Below, one piece after another: positions 1-11,443 of a stretch of 64,000 nucleotides of DNA (within the stretch, counting starts at the first letter, position 1; every line of letters begins with the position of its first letter). A program made the translations under genes and the position numbers. The notes beneath the pieces are model-generated. The model worked only from the letters and a program-made list of their open reading frames with translations, was not told the DNA's origin and searched no databases. The stretch comes from Nymphalis io (Eukaryota > Arthropoda > Insecta > Lepidoptera > Nymphalidae), in the NCBI RefSeq assembly GCF_905147045.1, contig NC_065891.1:11913001-11977000 (forward strand), given 5' to 3'.

Positions 1-970
1 TTGAGAAAATAAACAATGTCATTACACCATGTTCAAATGTTGAATTCATTTTACAAAGATATTGAGACAGCTGTTAATGGTGTAATAGATTTGCTATGCG
101 CGTATGTAGGCGTATGCTCGATACACAATTATTTGTATGCAAGCCTTAGGGACCGAGGACAAAGGAAATCGATGCAAGTTGAACCTTTTAAAACCTGAAG
201 TCATAAGTTTTATACCTGCGATTGCATAGTTAGTTACTTTTTATACGTAAATAAGATGCAAAACTTACCTGAATTATAAAAATAATTCTCATTTTAATTC
301 CATATCTGAAAATGGTGCAATTGCGTCGTTTTTACTGGCAGTCGAAAACAATGACGTCACAGCGATTTAAAAAATAAAGGTAGCACTCACTCAAACACTC
401 GTTTTAATTCGTTTTACAAAATGCTTTTTAATAAAATTTTGATTCGAAAATAAAATTATAATTAAAATATGAAACACAACAACATACAACAGATGTTTTG
501 AACCTTTGAATGACAATTACACGCACAATGAACATTTACTGGTTTAGTTACATGTGTGAGTGTAAAATATATAAAGAAATCAAGAAGAAATAGAAATCGA
601 ACGATAAAATTGAGTGTGTGTGCACAGTATACCAATAGATAGTCAAAACATAAAACATTAGTGTATTTATAGCACACTTATGCAAGTATTCAATGTCATT
701 CGATAATTCAATATTGCCACTATAATATATTTTGCAAAAAAATATACTTCTTACTTCAACATTTCAATAAATAAAACTATGAGTAAATAATATACTTCAT
801 ATTAAAAAAATATGTTGGTTTGTGAGTCGTCACAAAGACATTTAATGTCTGTGAAAAATCGTGATTGAGCTGTCATTGCATAAATCATAATAGAAACTTC
901 TTCGTATAATTAAGTTTGGTTTTAGTTTTCTTATTTTCTCATTGAATCTAAAAATATTTAAACGAAAATT
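1..970. other. Intergenic region left of the sulfatase gene
   Basis: No recognisable coding region is present. The short open frame at 16-198 resembles nothing I know. On the minus strand, an ATG at 292-290 is followed by eight codons and a strong splice donor (CAG|GTAAGT, junction between 269 and 268), and a perfect CRE palindrome lies at 352-359. Together these could be the start of a gene leaving the window to the left. The rest is AT-rich. It probably holds the divergent promoters of that putative gene and of the sulfatase gene starting at 971. Confidence 0.4.
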
Positions 971-2822
971 ATGAACGTGTATTTGTTTGCTTATATACTT
1001 TTTATCAGAATTAATAATATATTATCAGTTGATTTTGAAAGGAAAACTCATATAAAGAGAAATGTATTGATAATTGTTATAGATGACATGCGACATCTGA
1101 CGGACCAAAATATTTTGTTGCCAAATATTCAAAAGTTGGCGGTAAATAGTATTGTTTTTCAAAACGCTTTTGCTCAGGTAAATTGTTGATATTATCTTAA
1201 ATAATATTTAAAGAAAAATTCGTAAGTGTTAATAATAAATTCTAAACATAAATAATTTTTTTGTGTTCCAGCAAGCATTGTGCGCACCAAGTAGAAATTC
1301 TATGTTAACAGGCCGCAGACCTGATATACTGCATTTGTATGACTTTTATAGTTACTGGCGTGATGCAGTCGGCAATTTTTCTACATTTCCCCAATTGTTT
1401 AAGCTATATGAATATGATACCTTTTCAGTAGGTAAAATTTTTCACCCCGGAATAAGTTCAAATTTTACTGATGACTTTCCATACAGTTGGAGTGAAAAAC
1501 CATTCCATCCGCCATCTGAGAAATACAAAGACGCTGCAGTTTGTAAAAACAAGCACACTAATGAGCTACAAAAAAATCTTTTATGCCCAATAACTATTAA
1601 TAATCAGCCGGATGGTACTCTACCTGATATAGAAAGTGTCAATTACGCTATAGACTTAATAAAAACAAGGAACACGAGTAAACCTTATTTATTGGCAGTT
1701 GGATTTCATAAGCCTCATATTCCATTAAAATATCCTCACAAATATCTAAGTATGTTTTTCTTATACGAATGTGTTAAAGCGATTTTTTCATGTTGTTTAA
1801 TGATTTTTATTATTTTAGAAAAAGTACCGATTAGTGCGGTGCAGCCACCAAGTATGCCAGACATACCAAAAAGAATGCCAGTCGTTGCTTGGCACCCATG
1901 GACTGACGTTCGTCATAGAGACGACATAAATAATCTTAACATTTCTTTTCCTTTTGGAACGATGCCTCCTAAATGGACATTAAAAATCAGACAAAATTAC
2001 TACGCAGCATTACTTTATATAGACGATCTAATAGGAAACCTATTAAAAAATATCGATTTAAGTAATACTATAGTAGTCTTGACAAGTGACCATGGTAACT
2101 GAAAATAAATTAAAAGCATTTCTACTTTTACATCTAAGTAAACGTTACTTGCAGCACGTGCTTTAATTACTTAAAAACAAAACGAATTTTATATTGTATT
2201 CAAAAATTGTATTCTATTGTTTATACATAATTGATTTGAAAAATCATTTACAGGTTGGTCACTCGGAGAAAATGGTCTTTGGGCAAAGTATAGTAACTTT
2301 GACGTGGCTCTAAGGGTGCCTCTATTATTTAAAATTCCAAATAAACAACCAAAATCTATTTCGACACCGGTTGAACTCATTGACATATTCCCAACTTTAC
2401 TCGAACTAGCGGGATTAGACACATTCAATAGTTGCAAAGATTACAAATCAAATCAATGTTTGGATGGTAAAAGTTTGGTACCTTTAATGAATAATAAACC
2501 AAACGAACATCAATCAAAAAGCTTTGCTATATCGCAATACCCGAGACCTTCCGAACACCCCGTGAACAACTCTGACAAGCCACGTTTGAAGGATATCAAA
2601 ATTATGGGTTACAGTATACGAACGAAAAGATACCGATGCACGGAATGGATAGCATTTGATCATAAAACATTTTCTAGGAATTGGAGCAAGTTGTACGGAG
2701 TTGAACTATACGACCATATTGTGGATGAAGAGGAATCAAACAATGTATATGATGTACATAAATATAAAAACGTTAAATTTAAGTTATCTAAGCTATTAAG
2801 AAAACAAGTTGATTTACAATAA
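971..2822 (+). CDS. Ids: Iduronate-2-sulfatase, 4 exons, complete
   Basis: Lysosomal sulfatase that removes the 2-O-sulfate of iduronate residues in heparan and dermatan sulfate. Exons are 971-1177, 1272-1749, 1819-2094 and 2254-2822. They sum to 1530 nt (509 residues, against about 550 in human IDS). A hydrophobic N-terminus (about residues 1-20) fits a signal peptide. Visible sulfatase features are the metal-binding Asp pair D38-D39, the signature C73-A-P-S-R77 whose Cys is converted to formylglycine, and D319-H320 in the TSDHGW motif split by the third intron. Further IDS-specific stretches are GKIFHPGISSN, LAVGFHKPHIP, SQYPRPSEHP and IKIMGYSIRT. The start ATG opens the only N-terminal hydrophobic segment. 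Odd points: the loop after DDMR is about four residues shorter than in human IDS, and the 69-nt second intron has no in-frame stop. Identity is very likely; activity is not tested. Confidence 0.95.
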
Positions 2823-2896
2823 TTTTCTAGTTAATAAGTTAATTTTATTATTACATGGTGCATCCGAAGTGCTAACAACAAAATTAAGCATTGCAA

Positions 2897-2902
2897 AATA
2901 AA
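2897..2902 (+). terminator. Poly(A) signal, sulfatase gene
   Basis: AATAAA about 75 nt after the stop codon of the sulfatase gene. The transcript end itself is inferred. Confidence 0.55.
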
Positions 2903-4116
2903 ATTAAAAATTGCATTTTTGTGAAACATTATTAAAAATTATGTTATGTAATTGTCGAGTTGATAAATGTTAAGTTTACAGAGAGCTAATAATAATAATG
3001 TCGAAATAAAAACGGCAGTGTTTGCTCAACGGTTTTTAAAAAAACGATTTCGAATGATTTGAATGCATGAATATTCGGACCCTTTCATACTTTGAAGATA
3101 CGGCCAATTTTATGTAACATAATGATATCATAAGCAACCACTTTCTTCGTCAAATATTGAATTCACCACATTCAACACTTTTAATGAAAATTCTTTAGTA
3201 AACAGACTATATTCTAGACCTCGACGGAAATCACCTCGAGGAAGTCATAAAACTTTTATAACTTGAATAGATTAAGTGCGTAGACGACTGCCAAAAATTT
3301 AAAAAAAATACGCTATGAAAAGTTTTTCATCGCTTGGCGTAGTACATATATATCCGACCGCGTATATTTATTAAAATTGACTGTGTAAACATTGTGCAAT
3401 CTATTTTAGGTGGGTACTAATTGAAGTCAATTATTATTCATGGACACCATTTATTATCACAATCTCTTAGCAAACAGAAAAGTATGCACAATATTAAAAG
3501 GATAAATATTTTTAAAATATAATTTTACTTAAAATTACTAGAACCTAAATAGAATATTTCTCGTCTCTCTGTCTATCAAAATATCATTAACCTAATTATA
3601 TCAAAATAAACATTTTATTTAGTTGAAACTGATGACTGTTGCAATTAAAATCTTGTTATGTACAAGGTTCTACACATAAATTAATATATTTTATACAATA
3701 ATACTTATACCTTCATTTTTTTTAAATAATTTACATAAAAAAAATGACCAGTCGTATCTATTTATCTTGCGTTCTCCTTAATTTCGCATAACTAAATTAA
3801 TTTAAATAAATTTTAGTTATAATAAATAACTTTTCTTAATTTATTTATTTATATGTTATTAAGTATATCAATATAGTAATCAACTTATACTAGACGTAAC
3901 ACTTCACTATTGTTTAATTAATTATTGATGGTACGTCATCAATAATATTTCTTATCTGAATATTATACCAAGCTGTCAACGATTTTATTGCGTGGTAATT
4001 GGTGGTACATTACTTTGTATCGGCAGTATGTGTTTCATTAATTAGAGTAAGTTTATATTTATATTAGATTTATACTCATTATAATGACAAAATATGAGGC
4101 CAGAGATAATCAAATA

Positions 4117-4256
4117 CGGCCTTACTTATAAACGTTTAGAAATTAATTGCTTAAGTGATGCTGTCTTCTTCTTTCGAATGTCAAATCAATAATGAGAGCA
4201 AAAGAAAAATCATTGTTTAACTAAACCACTAAGCAACATTTATAATTAAAGCCGTT
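4117..4256. repeat. Small MITE-like element, copy 1
   Basis: The left end (ACGGCCTTACTTATAAACG) is an imperfect inverted repeat of the right end (ATTTATAATTAAAGCCGT). The interior shares the phrase TGTCAAATCAATAATGA and flanking sequence with a second copy near 24935-25075. No coding capacity. Ends are approximate. Confidence 0.5.
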
Positions 4257-6059
4257 AATTTTTTTAACCTAGACCTCGTATGCATATTATAAATTTTATA
4301 TTTACAATAAGTATCATCATCCGTTGTCCCGTTCTATCTGACCATACTATTAAATGTTCTAAAGTGATAGAGTAAGTGGGCCCATGCATACTAGCACGGC
4401 AAGGAGCAAAAATCACTCCAAGAAGCTTTGAAGAAATCATATATATCAATTCGTAGGGTTTTTTTACTTCTTACTTCTACTCTATTTCCAATTCTTTTTA
4501 AAAGAAATCGGTTGACAAACAGGGGAGATAAAATTTTGACCTGTTCTGTCTTTGCCTATTTATATATAGGGTTAGGGCGACTAATATATAGGTACAATAA
4601 ATAAAATATATTAAATATATACATATATATATTAAAATATTTACTATTATAATTTCATTAAGTAACATATATAAATATAAAATAGTTTTATAAATAAATC
4701 AGTATAATGCGAAATCATATTTCTTTACCCGTTCCACTTATTCAATGCTTATATATTTATCTTACCAAATATCCTAATCATAGTTTTAAATGCATTTTAT
4801 CCTCGAAGCAACTAGTTTTATTTTCTATAATTTATTTTGATATGTATTCAATTTACATTATAAATAATATTATCATACTCTACATAGTCTTCTTCTGCCT
4901 AGCGTTTTCCCGGCCTACTAACGCCAGGGTCCGCTTATATATTACATTGTAATCATTTTAAATTAGAATAATTTGAATAGGTTAACTGCAATGGTACTTG
5001 GGCTTATTAAGCTTTCGTACGTCCGATTTTTTAATTAACATAAATTATATGATTATACATCTAAAAATCTAGTATAAAAATAAACATATTATAATATGTA
5101 ATAAATCAATCGAATGATACATGTGCAAAAATACAAACTGTATGAAAACAGTGCTAGCATCCGTCAATTATTAAACAATTTTGTTTATATTTCATGTGTG
5201 TTAGGTACTTTATAAATATATATGTATACAGTAAACATCACATAGATTAATCGGCTTGGAGAGGTTTTTGCGTTTGTGATAACGTAAACAGTGACTAAAA
5301 CCAAAATAAACCAGTTTGTACTGGCTACCTTATGGCTCGAATTTTAGTATAAGAAGCGTTAGAAATGCCATTTTGATTATTATTATTTTCTTAGTAATTA
5401 AAGTATAAAAAATATCACAATCGAGATGGATGTTATAATGACATTAGCCGAGGAAATCTTTAACTGTAGAAAAATGGAGAAATGTTGGTCTACATACTAT
5501 TGAAAAGGAAGGGTAGAGACGAGGCCTTTGAAACAAGTTGAGAACGAATTATGATGAAAACGTGGATGTGGGCGACTACGAAATGTTTGCAGTTGACGAA
5601 TTTCATTTTTAAGAATTTTACAAATTTGATTATTTATTTATCTGCTGACGGTGCAATACAACAAACGCTAAAACATTTCCATGCTGTTGACTGTAATTTA
5701 CTGTAAAACAGGTTTGCTAGTAATTTTCTAAGTGAATATACATACACGGGAGAATTATAATTAGATATAAGTTCCTTGAAAATATATGTTAGACCATTGA
5801 ACTAGTAAAATTTAATAAGTCTTAACTATAAGATTATTTTAAAGATCGAATTTTTTCGCGTAAATAGGATATATCATGTTAACAATGACAAGATTATAGT
5901 TCATAATACTCATCTATTAAGGTAATTTTTGATTTAGTTTTTACTGTAATATGATAAAATGGCGATTGTATTTGGTAGAACAATTAAAAAAAATAAGTCT
6001 ACTACATTTGTGCAGGATAAATAGGTATTTATATTCTTAATATTAATACTATAACACAT

Positions 6060-6065
6060 TTATTA
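6060..6065 (-). terminator. Poly(A) signal, GDP-fucose transporter gene
   Basis: AATAAA on the minus strand about 110 nt after the stop codon of the transporter gene. Confidence 0.5.
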
Positions 6066-6174
6066 TACTTAAAGTAATTTGTATTATAACAATATATTTA
6101 ATTTAATTACGACTTTGGTATGTCTATAATTATTTTGTTTAATTCGTTATACTATTACTAACATCATTATCCAG

Positions 6175-9100
6175 TTACACTAAGCTCTTTCTTTCTTCTG
6201 GAATTGGTTTTCTAGAATTCTCTTCCATTTCAACTTGTTTAAACCTTGCATACAATGCGCTGCTCGCTAGCACTATTATATTTGACATCCACCAGAGACC
6301 ATTCTTGGTTTCATTATACCACTGAGTTGCTATCACTGTTTGAGCGCATGCCTTCGCTGTTCCCGATATATTATGAGTCAAGGGTGACGTGACCTAGAAA
6401 AAATTAATAACTTCATATTATCGACAAGCTCTTATGAAAGTAAAAGAAATGCGTAACATCCCGTATTTAGCCTCTAACTTCTGCACAAGTCTGTAAAATG
6501 TAAAAGAGTACCATCCGACTCGTGCAGATTTCATAAAAGAGGTTTCACTTAAACGCTCACAGAATTATAAATACACATAAAACACATTAAAACTAAGTAT
6601 GCTTGGATTAAAGAGATTCTTCGATTTAAATCGTCTTAAATTTTGCATATAATATAAAAATGAATACTTTTGTTATCAGTATTGTACACATCGTGAGGAA
6701 ACCTGCATGTGTCTAATTTCACTGAAATTCTGCCACATGTGTATTCCACCAACCCGCATTGGAGCAGCGTGGTGGAATAAGCTCCAAACCTTCTCTTCAA
6801 AAAGAGGAGAGGAGGCCTTTAGCCCAGCAGTGGGACATTCACAGGCTGTTACCTTACCTTACACATTGTTCATTTAAATGTTGAAACTTTGTAAATATAT
6901 TATTGACACGTGTATTTGTCTCTGCCTGGTTGGCTCTAAGCAATTTGGTTATGAGTGTCGGGGTATAATCCGCATCCCAGCATCCTGGTGCCTGATTTTA
7001 TGCTAAAGGTCGACCTGACTTTTAACATACAATCAGGCATGTGGACTTAATGGATGGCAAGGCATAGATTACTGATATAGTTTATGTGTAACGCGAGTCG
7101 TATGGGATATTTGTAAAAATGGGCGGCCTGCAGGCCGCATGTAATGCCTCCCATTTTGCTTGTTTTGTTATTCAAAACTGTCAGTAAAATGACAAAAAAT
7201 AAATCATCTCTAGCGTTATGTGCAGGAGGCAATTTTGTGTTGTTTTAAATCCTTATTAAGCTTCTAAATTGAATAAAGAAAATCGAATTTAAATGTAACA
7301 TTTCATGTAAAACATATTTCTTAAACAGAACTGAAGTATACAAATATATTAACAATTTAATCCAATATTTTTATATATATTTATTACTGGTAAAATGGCT
7401 ATCACATAATAATGTTGCACAGGTGTTGGATTGCCAACACAATATATTATGGAGAGTAAAGAGAACAAGGAGTGCATCTGTCTAATGTCCATGGAGGATG
7501 GCCTTCGCCTTTCATCTTAATATAATATCTTTACTGCCTCGTTGGTCTAGTGACTTGATGTAAGGCCGCAGACCCGGAGGTCCTGGGTTAAATTCCCAGG
7601 TCAGGCCAATAAAAAAGTTATTGGGTTTTTCTGTCAGAAAATTCTCAGCAGCAGCCCGGAGTCTAGAAGTTGGAAGTGTGTTCACTCCCGGGCCTCAGAA
7701 AGCACGTAAAGCCGTTGGTCCTGCGCCTGACTGGAGAGAGCTCCGGTCATGTCGGATTGCCCTCCCATAATTAGGGAATAGAGAGTGCAACTGTGTTTGC
7801 ACACACACTTGTGCACTATAATATCTCCTGCGTAGTTAGGCTGCATAGCCACCGTGGCTAAAATCGGTCTGGAGGATATCATTATTATTATATAATGATA
7901 ATATCTTACCTTAATTTGCAATGATGTCACATAGCCAATAGCAAATCCACAGAATCCACCGATAACCATTTGTATCCAGAAATAAGTGCTATTAAAATTA
8001 TTATAATTCAACAAAACAGTCACTTCTCCATTTATAACTATCAGTGGTAAAAATAAAATAATTGAGTATGCATTATTATAATAAGATAATAACCATACTT
8101 CTTGGTTCACAATCGGTAAGATTTTTTTTGTGTAAATGGAGTATAGAGACAACATGAGGGAGCCAACGACTCCATATATTGTTCCAATTAATGAAAATGA
8201 ACCTGAAATTGAAAAATTAATCCATTTAATAAAGAATATGTAATAAATATAACACAAAAGACATAATAACTTTTAACTCCAGAAGTTAAGTTTATTTTAT
8301 TGCTTCAAGCATGACAACTTGGACAGGAACAACAGAACTGTGTCTTTCTTCTACTGAGATATACTACATACCCTTACTAAGTATTACTTACATAAATCAA
8401 AAGTTATAAAGTACATTTAGATGCCTACTTTATCAGCCATAAATGGTTTCTACTAGAAAAGGAGTATTGACTGTATCATGTTTATATAAAATAATGAGTT
8501 GAATAAAAAATTAAAATAATTTATATACACTGCATTAGCAACATTAGGCACCAGCAACAATTCCCAATTCAATTGAAAATAAGTTTTATTCTTATGGATG
8601 GAATAATTATGATATATGTTCCTAACTAATTTAATTATTATGCTTAAATTAAATCGAAAACAGTGCATAGCATAAATTTAATTTTATAAAAGTTAATGTG
8701 TTTTTGATTTGTAATCTAGTAAAAATACTAATAAATTAATTATGAGGCAGCTTGGACATTGTAAAATCTTATTCAAAATAATATTATGTACTTAATAAAT
8801 AACTTTTTAATTAATTACCAAGTAAGTTCTCCTGATCAACACCGAGATAGAATCCAAATATGATGAAACCACAGCAAAGTACACATCTGTATGATGTAAC
8901 TTGTCTCAATAAAATCCAACTAAATATAACATTAAATACTGTAGTCAGAGACCTTCCTATGTAGTAAAATGGTACTCCAACATATTTCAAGCAGAGATTA
9001 TTTGTTGCTATCATCAATGTAAACATTATAGATAACGGGATTACCTGCAAATACATGTAGTGTTAATGTATATATAAGTATTGTTATAGAAAAAAAACTT

Positions 9101-9643
9101 AGTGTTGTGATTTCACTTACTTTTCCAACAATATCTTTAGACCATGGTGTACCTTTTGGAAAACTGAATATACCAGGAATACCTCCTGTTTTGCTCAATG
9201 TAAAACATATTGTAAATGAAACTACACATTGAAACCATGTTATAAACAAGGGAGCTTCCAAATTAACAGATTGACTGCTTAACAGACTCTTATTTACAAA
9301 AACTGTTGCAATTGATACTATCCTGAAAACATAAGATTATTAACATTATGGTGATATCGTGAAATAATTATTTTATACTCAGAAATAAACCAATTATTAG
9401 CGATTACCAATCTATTGATAATAGATAATAATAACTCATACAAAGTTTAGAGGTATAAAAGATATTATATCAGATATAAAATCAAATATCTATGTATGCA
9501 AGACACGTATAACTTACTTTTATTCTATTCTTAAAGGAAATATTTAATTTTATAAAAAAAAATATTACAACTTACCAGTAACAAGAAACAACAATAAAGA
9601 TTTTTATATATTTCGAACACAAATCTGATTGACGATCTTTCAT
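6175..9643 (-). CDS. Gfr: GDP-fucose transporter (SLC35C1 family), 5 exons, complete
   Basis: Golgi multi-pass nucleotide-sugar transporter that imports GDP-fucose for protein fucosylation, for example of Notch. Coding exons from the start are 9643-9576, 9322-9121, 9044-8819, 8202-7910 and 6393-6175. They sum to 1008 nt, giving 335 residues, close to the usual size of the family. Conserved stretches include NNLCLKYVGVPFYYIGRSLTTVFN, seen in two parts, then FYLGVDQE, FLPLIVINGE, FCGFAIGYVTSLQIK, LTHNISGTAKACAQTV and LWWMSNI near the C-terminus. Splice phases fit at all four introns. Codon 23 (Trp) is split by intron 1. Intron 4 (6394-7909) is enlarged by at least two SINE insertions. Family identity is firm. 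The exact substrate among SLC35C members is inferred from closest similarity to human SLC35C1 as I remember it. Confidence 0.92.
6685..6858 (+). mobile_element. SINE family 1, 5'-truncated copy
   Basis: This copy holds the 3' two-thirds of the tRNA-derived SINE that is full length at 18414-18728: AACATCGTGAGGAAACCTGC-like start, then the region ending in CAGCAGTGGGACATTCACAG. It lies in intron 4 of the GDP-fucose transporter gene, antisense to that gene. Confidence 0.8.
7530..7897 (+). mobile_element. SINE family 3, near full-length copy
   Basis: tRNA-derived SINE. The head has an A-box-like TGGTCTAGTGAC and a B-box-like GGTCCTGGGTTAAATTC. A shared body follows (AGGCCAATAAAAAAG and CAGAAAATTCTCAGCAGCAG). 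The tail contains ACACACACTTGTGCACTATA and AAATCGGTCTGGAGGATATC. It lies antisense in intron 4 of the GDP-fucose transporter gene. Confidence 0.75.
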
Positions 9644-10370
9644 GTTTATTTAAAAGCTTTATAAATAAAGCTAGAATTTCACGCTCACTATATTTTTATT
9701 GCCTTTTTAACTTTACACCGTTAATAGCGGTGTTCTTATAAATAATGTTTTAAAGTAAATAAATAATCAACCACATCACCACCGTACCGCAATGTTGTGC
9801 CCGGTGACAAGTGACAACTTGTCAAGTCAATGACAAAAATAGCTTCAAAGTGACATATTCATTTTCGCCTACTATTTTAGTAGAAAATGAAAATCTTTTT
9901 TTTGAATTAGAGAAAATATGTTTAAGTTGTATTTATAGTCTGTTTAACTATTTAACCGTTCGTTTGACTAGCAAATGGCCAATTGATGGTGAGTGGTCAC
10001 CGTCATTAACATAAATACTTTAAGAAAAAATTTCCATCCCTTGCATAGCTATACGGTCCTAACCTAGGGAATTAAGATGTTACGACCATGTGGAACCAAA
10101 AGGGTGGAGCTAGTGGAAAGCTCACTCACTTTACAAACTGGAGCATAACAATATTAAGAATTGTTGTTTGACTGTAGAATATATGATGAAGATGACTATC
10201 CGGACGGGCTTGTATAAGTCACTCACCAAATACATTTCCATGGTTTTGTTTTCATATCGAAGTGTACATTTATTTTTAAGCCATATTGACCTCCAATGAA
10301 ACCAAAACGATGTCCCAAAATTATTGTAATAGGATGAAAGGCAGAAATTCAATAATACTCATTTCGGAAT
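9644..10370. other. Upstream region of GDP-fucose transporter and old SINE-like copy
   Basis: This lies between the transporter start codon and the LINE. It should contain the transporter promoter. An inverted repeat TGACAAGT/ACTTGTCA with a 4-bp spacer is at 9805-9824. The rest is a diverged SINE family 2 copy (9960-10232) and unassigned DNA. Confidence 0.4.
9960..10232 (-). mobile_element. SINE-like family 2, old diverged copy
   Basis: This is the reverse complement of the repeat seen intact at 38811-39095. Matching islands include GATGGTGAGTGGTCACC, GGAATTAAGATGTTA, CTCACTCACTTTACAAACTGG and CGGACGGGCTTGT. It is much more diverged than the other copies. Confidence 0.6.
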
Positions 10371-10567
10371 GCATAACTCGCAGGAGAGTCGCAGTGCGCA
10401 AGCGCACAGTGTGGACGTGTTGTTTGTGTATTAAAAATAATTAATTTACAGTAATATACAAAAGTAAATCCTAGTTCTAAGTACTCTGAATTCATTTTGG
10501 TCTGCCGCGCGCTTGTACGGTGTAACAACATCTGCTATCAAACGACTCAAAGAAACACGGAGCTATT

Positions 10568-11440
10568 ATGAATAGTTTACTGCGCTCACCAAATGGAGGT
10601 GGCATATGCCGTGGAAGTAGTGATTCCCAATTGAACATGAGTACTGCTTCTGATACTACGCAAGTTACTTTCAGAAACAAACGTAAACTCCACAGTGAAA
10701 ATGACTGTATCATGGATGAATTATCTGAGTTAAAAAAACAAATGGCAGATATGATGGCCCTCATCTCTTCAACCAGTAGCATTCAAAACGACAACATTAA
10801 TAAGCTTTGCCAGGACGGAACCGCTATTAGAAACGAGGTCAATACTATTAGCAACACCATGGCTAGTATGACCATAGAACAAGACAAACTACGGACAGAC
10901 ATGCACCAACTCGTCACATCTGCACAAGACACGGAAAAAAGAGTCAAGCTTTTAGAATCCGAAATTGACCTACTGAAACTATCTGCAACACAAGACAGCA
11001 ACAAAATTAATAAATGAATATCAAGAACGTAATATAAGGAGCAAAAACATCATCTTAGCTGGTATAACAGAATCCAGTGCTGACATACAAGAAGTATCAA
11101 AAATAATTAAGTTACTTACAAACGACTGTCCTGACCTTCAACAAATATACAGACTTGGCAGATACCAACCAACTAAAACTCGCCTTATAAAAGTATGCTT
11201 CTCTTCTGAAAAAATTACGAAACAACTACTCCGTAATAAAAGTACTGTACGACTAAGTAACGTTAAAATATTTTCTGATCAGACACCCTATCAAAGAGAA
11301 TTTTTAAAGAATCTACAAACAGAGCTCCAACACCGAACTGCCAATGGAGAGTGTAACTTACGCATTAAATATGAAAAAGGGGTCCCCAAAATAATAAAAA
11401 CGCAGCCAAAAAACTATACAGCCACAATAACGAAAATCTA
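10568..11440 (+). pseudogene. LINE ORF1 remnant
   Basis: The first 149 codons (10568-11017) encode a hydrophilic protein with a long coiled-coil-like heptad stretch (DELSELKKQMADMMAL onward), typical of LINE ORF1 proteins. A stop at 11015-11017 interrupts it. A different frame continues with NIILAGITE and QIYRLGRY, the style of the RNA-recognition-like part of ORF1 proteins in this group. Two frames for one domain order indicate a frameshift. No zinc knuckle is evident. Confidence 0.6.
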
Positions 11441-11443
11441 GGT

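Larger units (their letters stand above)
2823..6174. other. AT-rich intergenic region, no gene seen
   Basis: This lies between the convergent sulfatase and GDP-fucose transporter genes. It is strongly AT-rich with short tandem A/T runs (for example around 4560-4690). The open frames are short and resemble no protein I know. It contains the 3' UTR ends of both neighbours and one MITE-like repeat (4117-4256). Confidence 0.6.

Noticed and set aside
16..198. 60-residue open frame at the left edge
   Set aside because: No known motif and no supporting splice or start context.
4264..4449. 61-residue minus-strand frame
   Set aside because: No family resemblance; lies next to a MITE in AT-rich DNA.
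7530..7605. tRNA gene within the transporter intron
   Set aside because: Head of SINE family 3, which recurs at 18968, 21507, 25098 and 31601.
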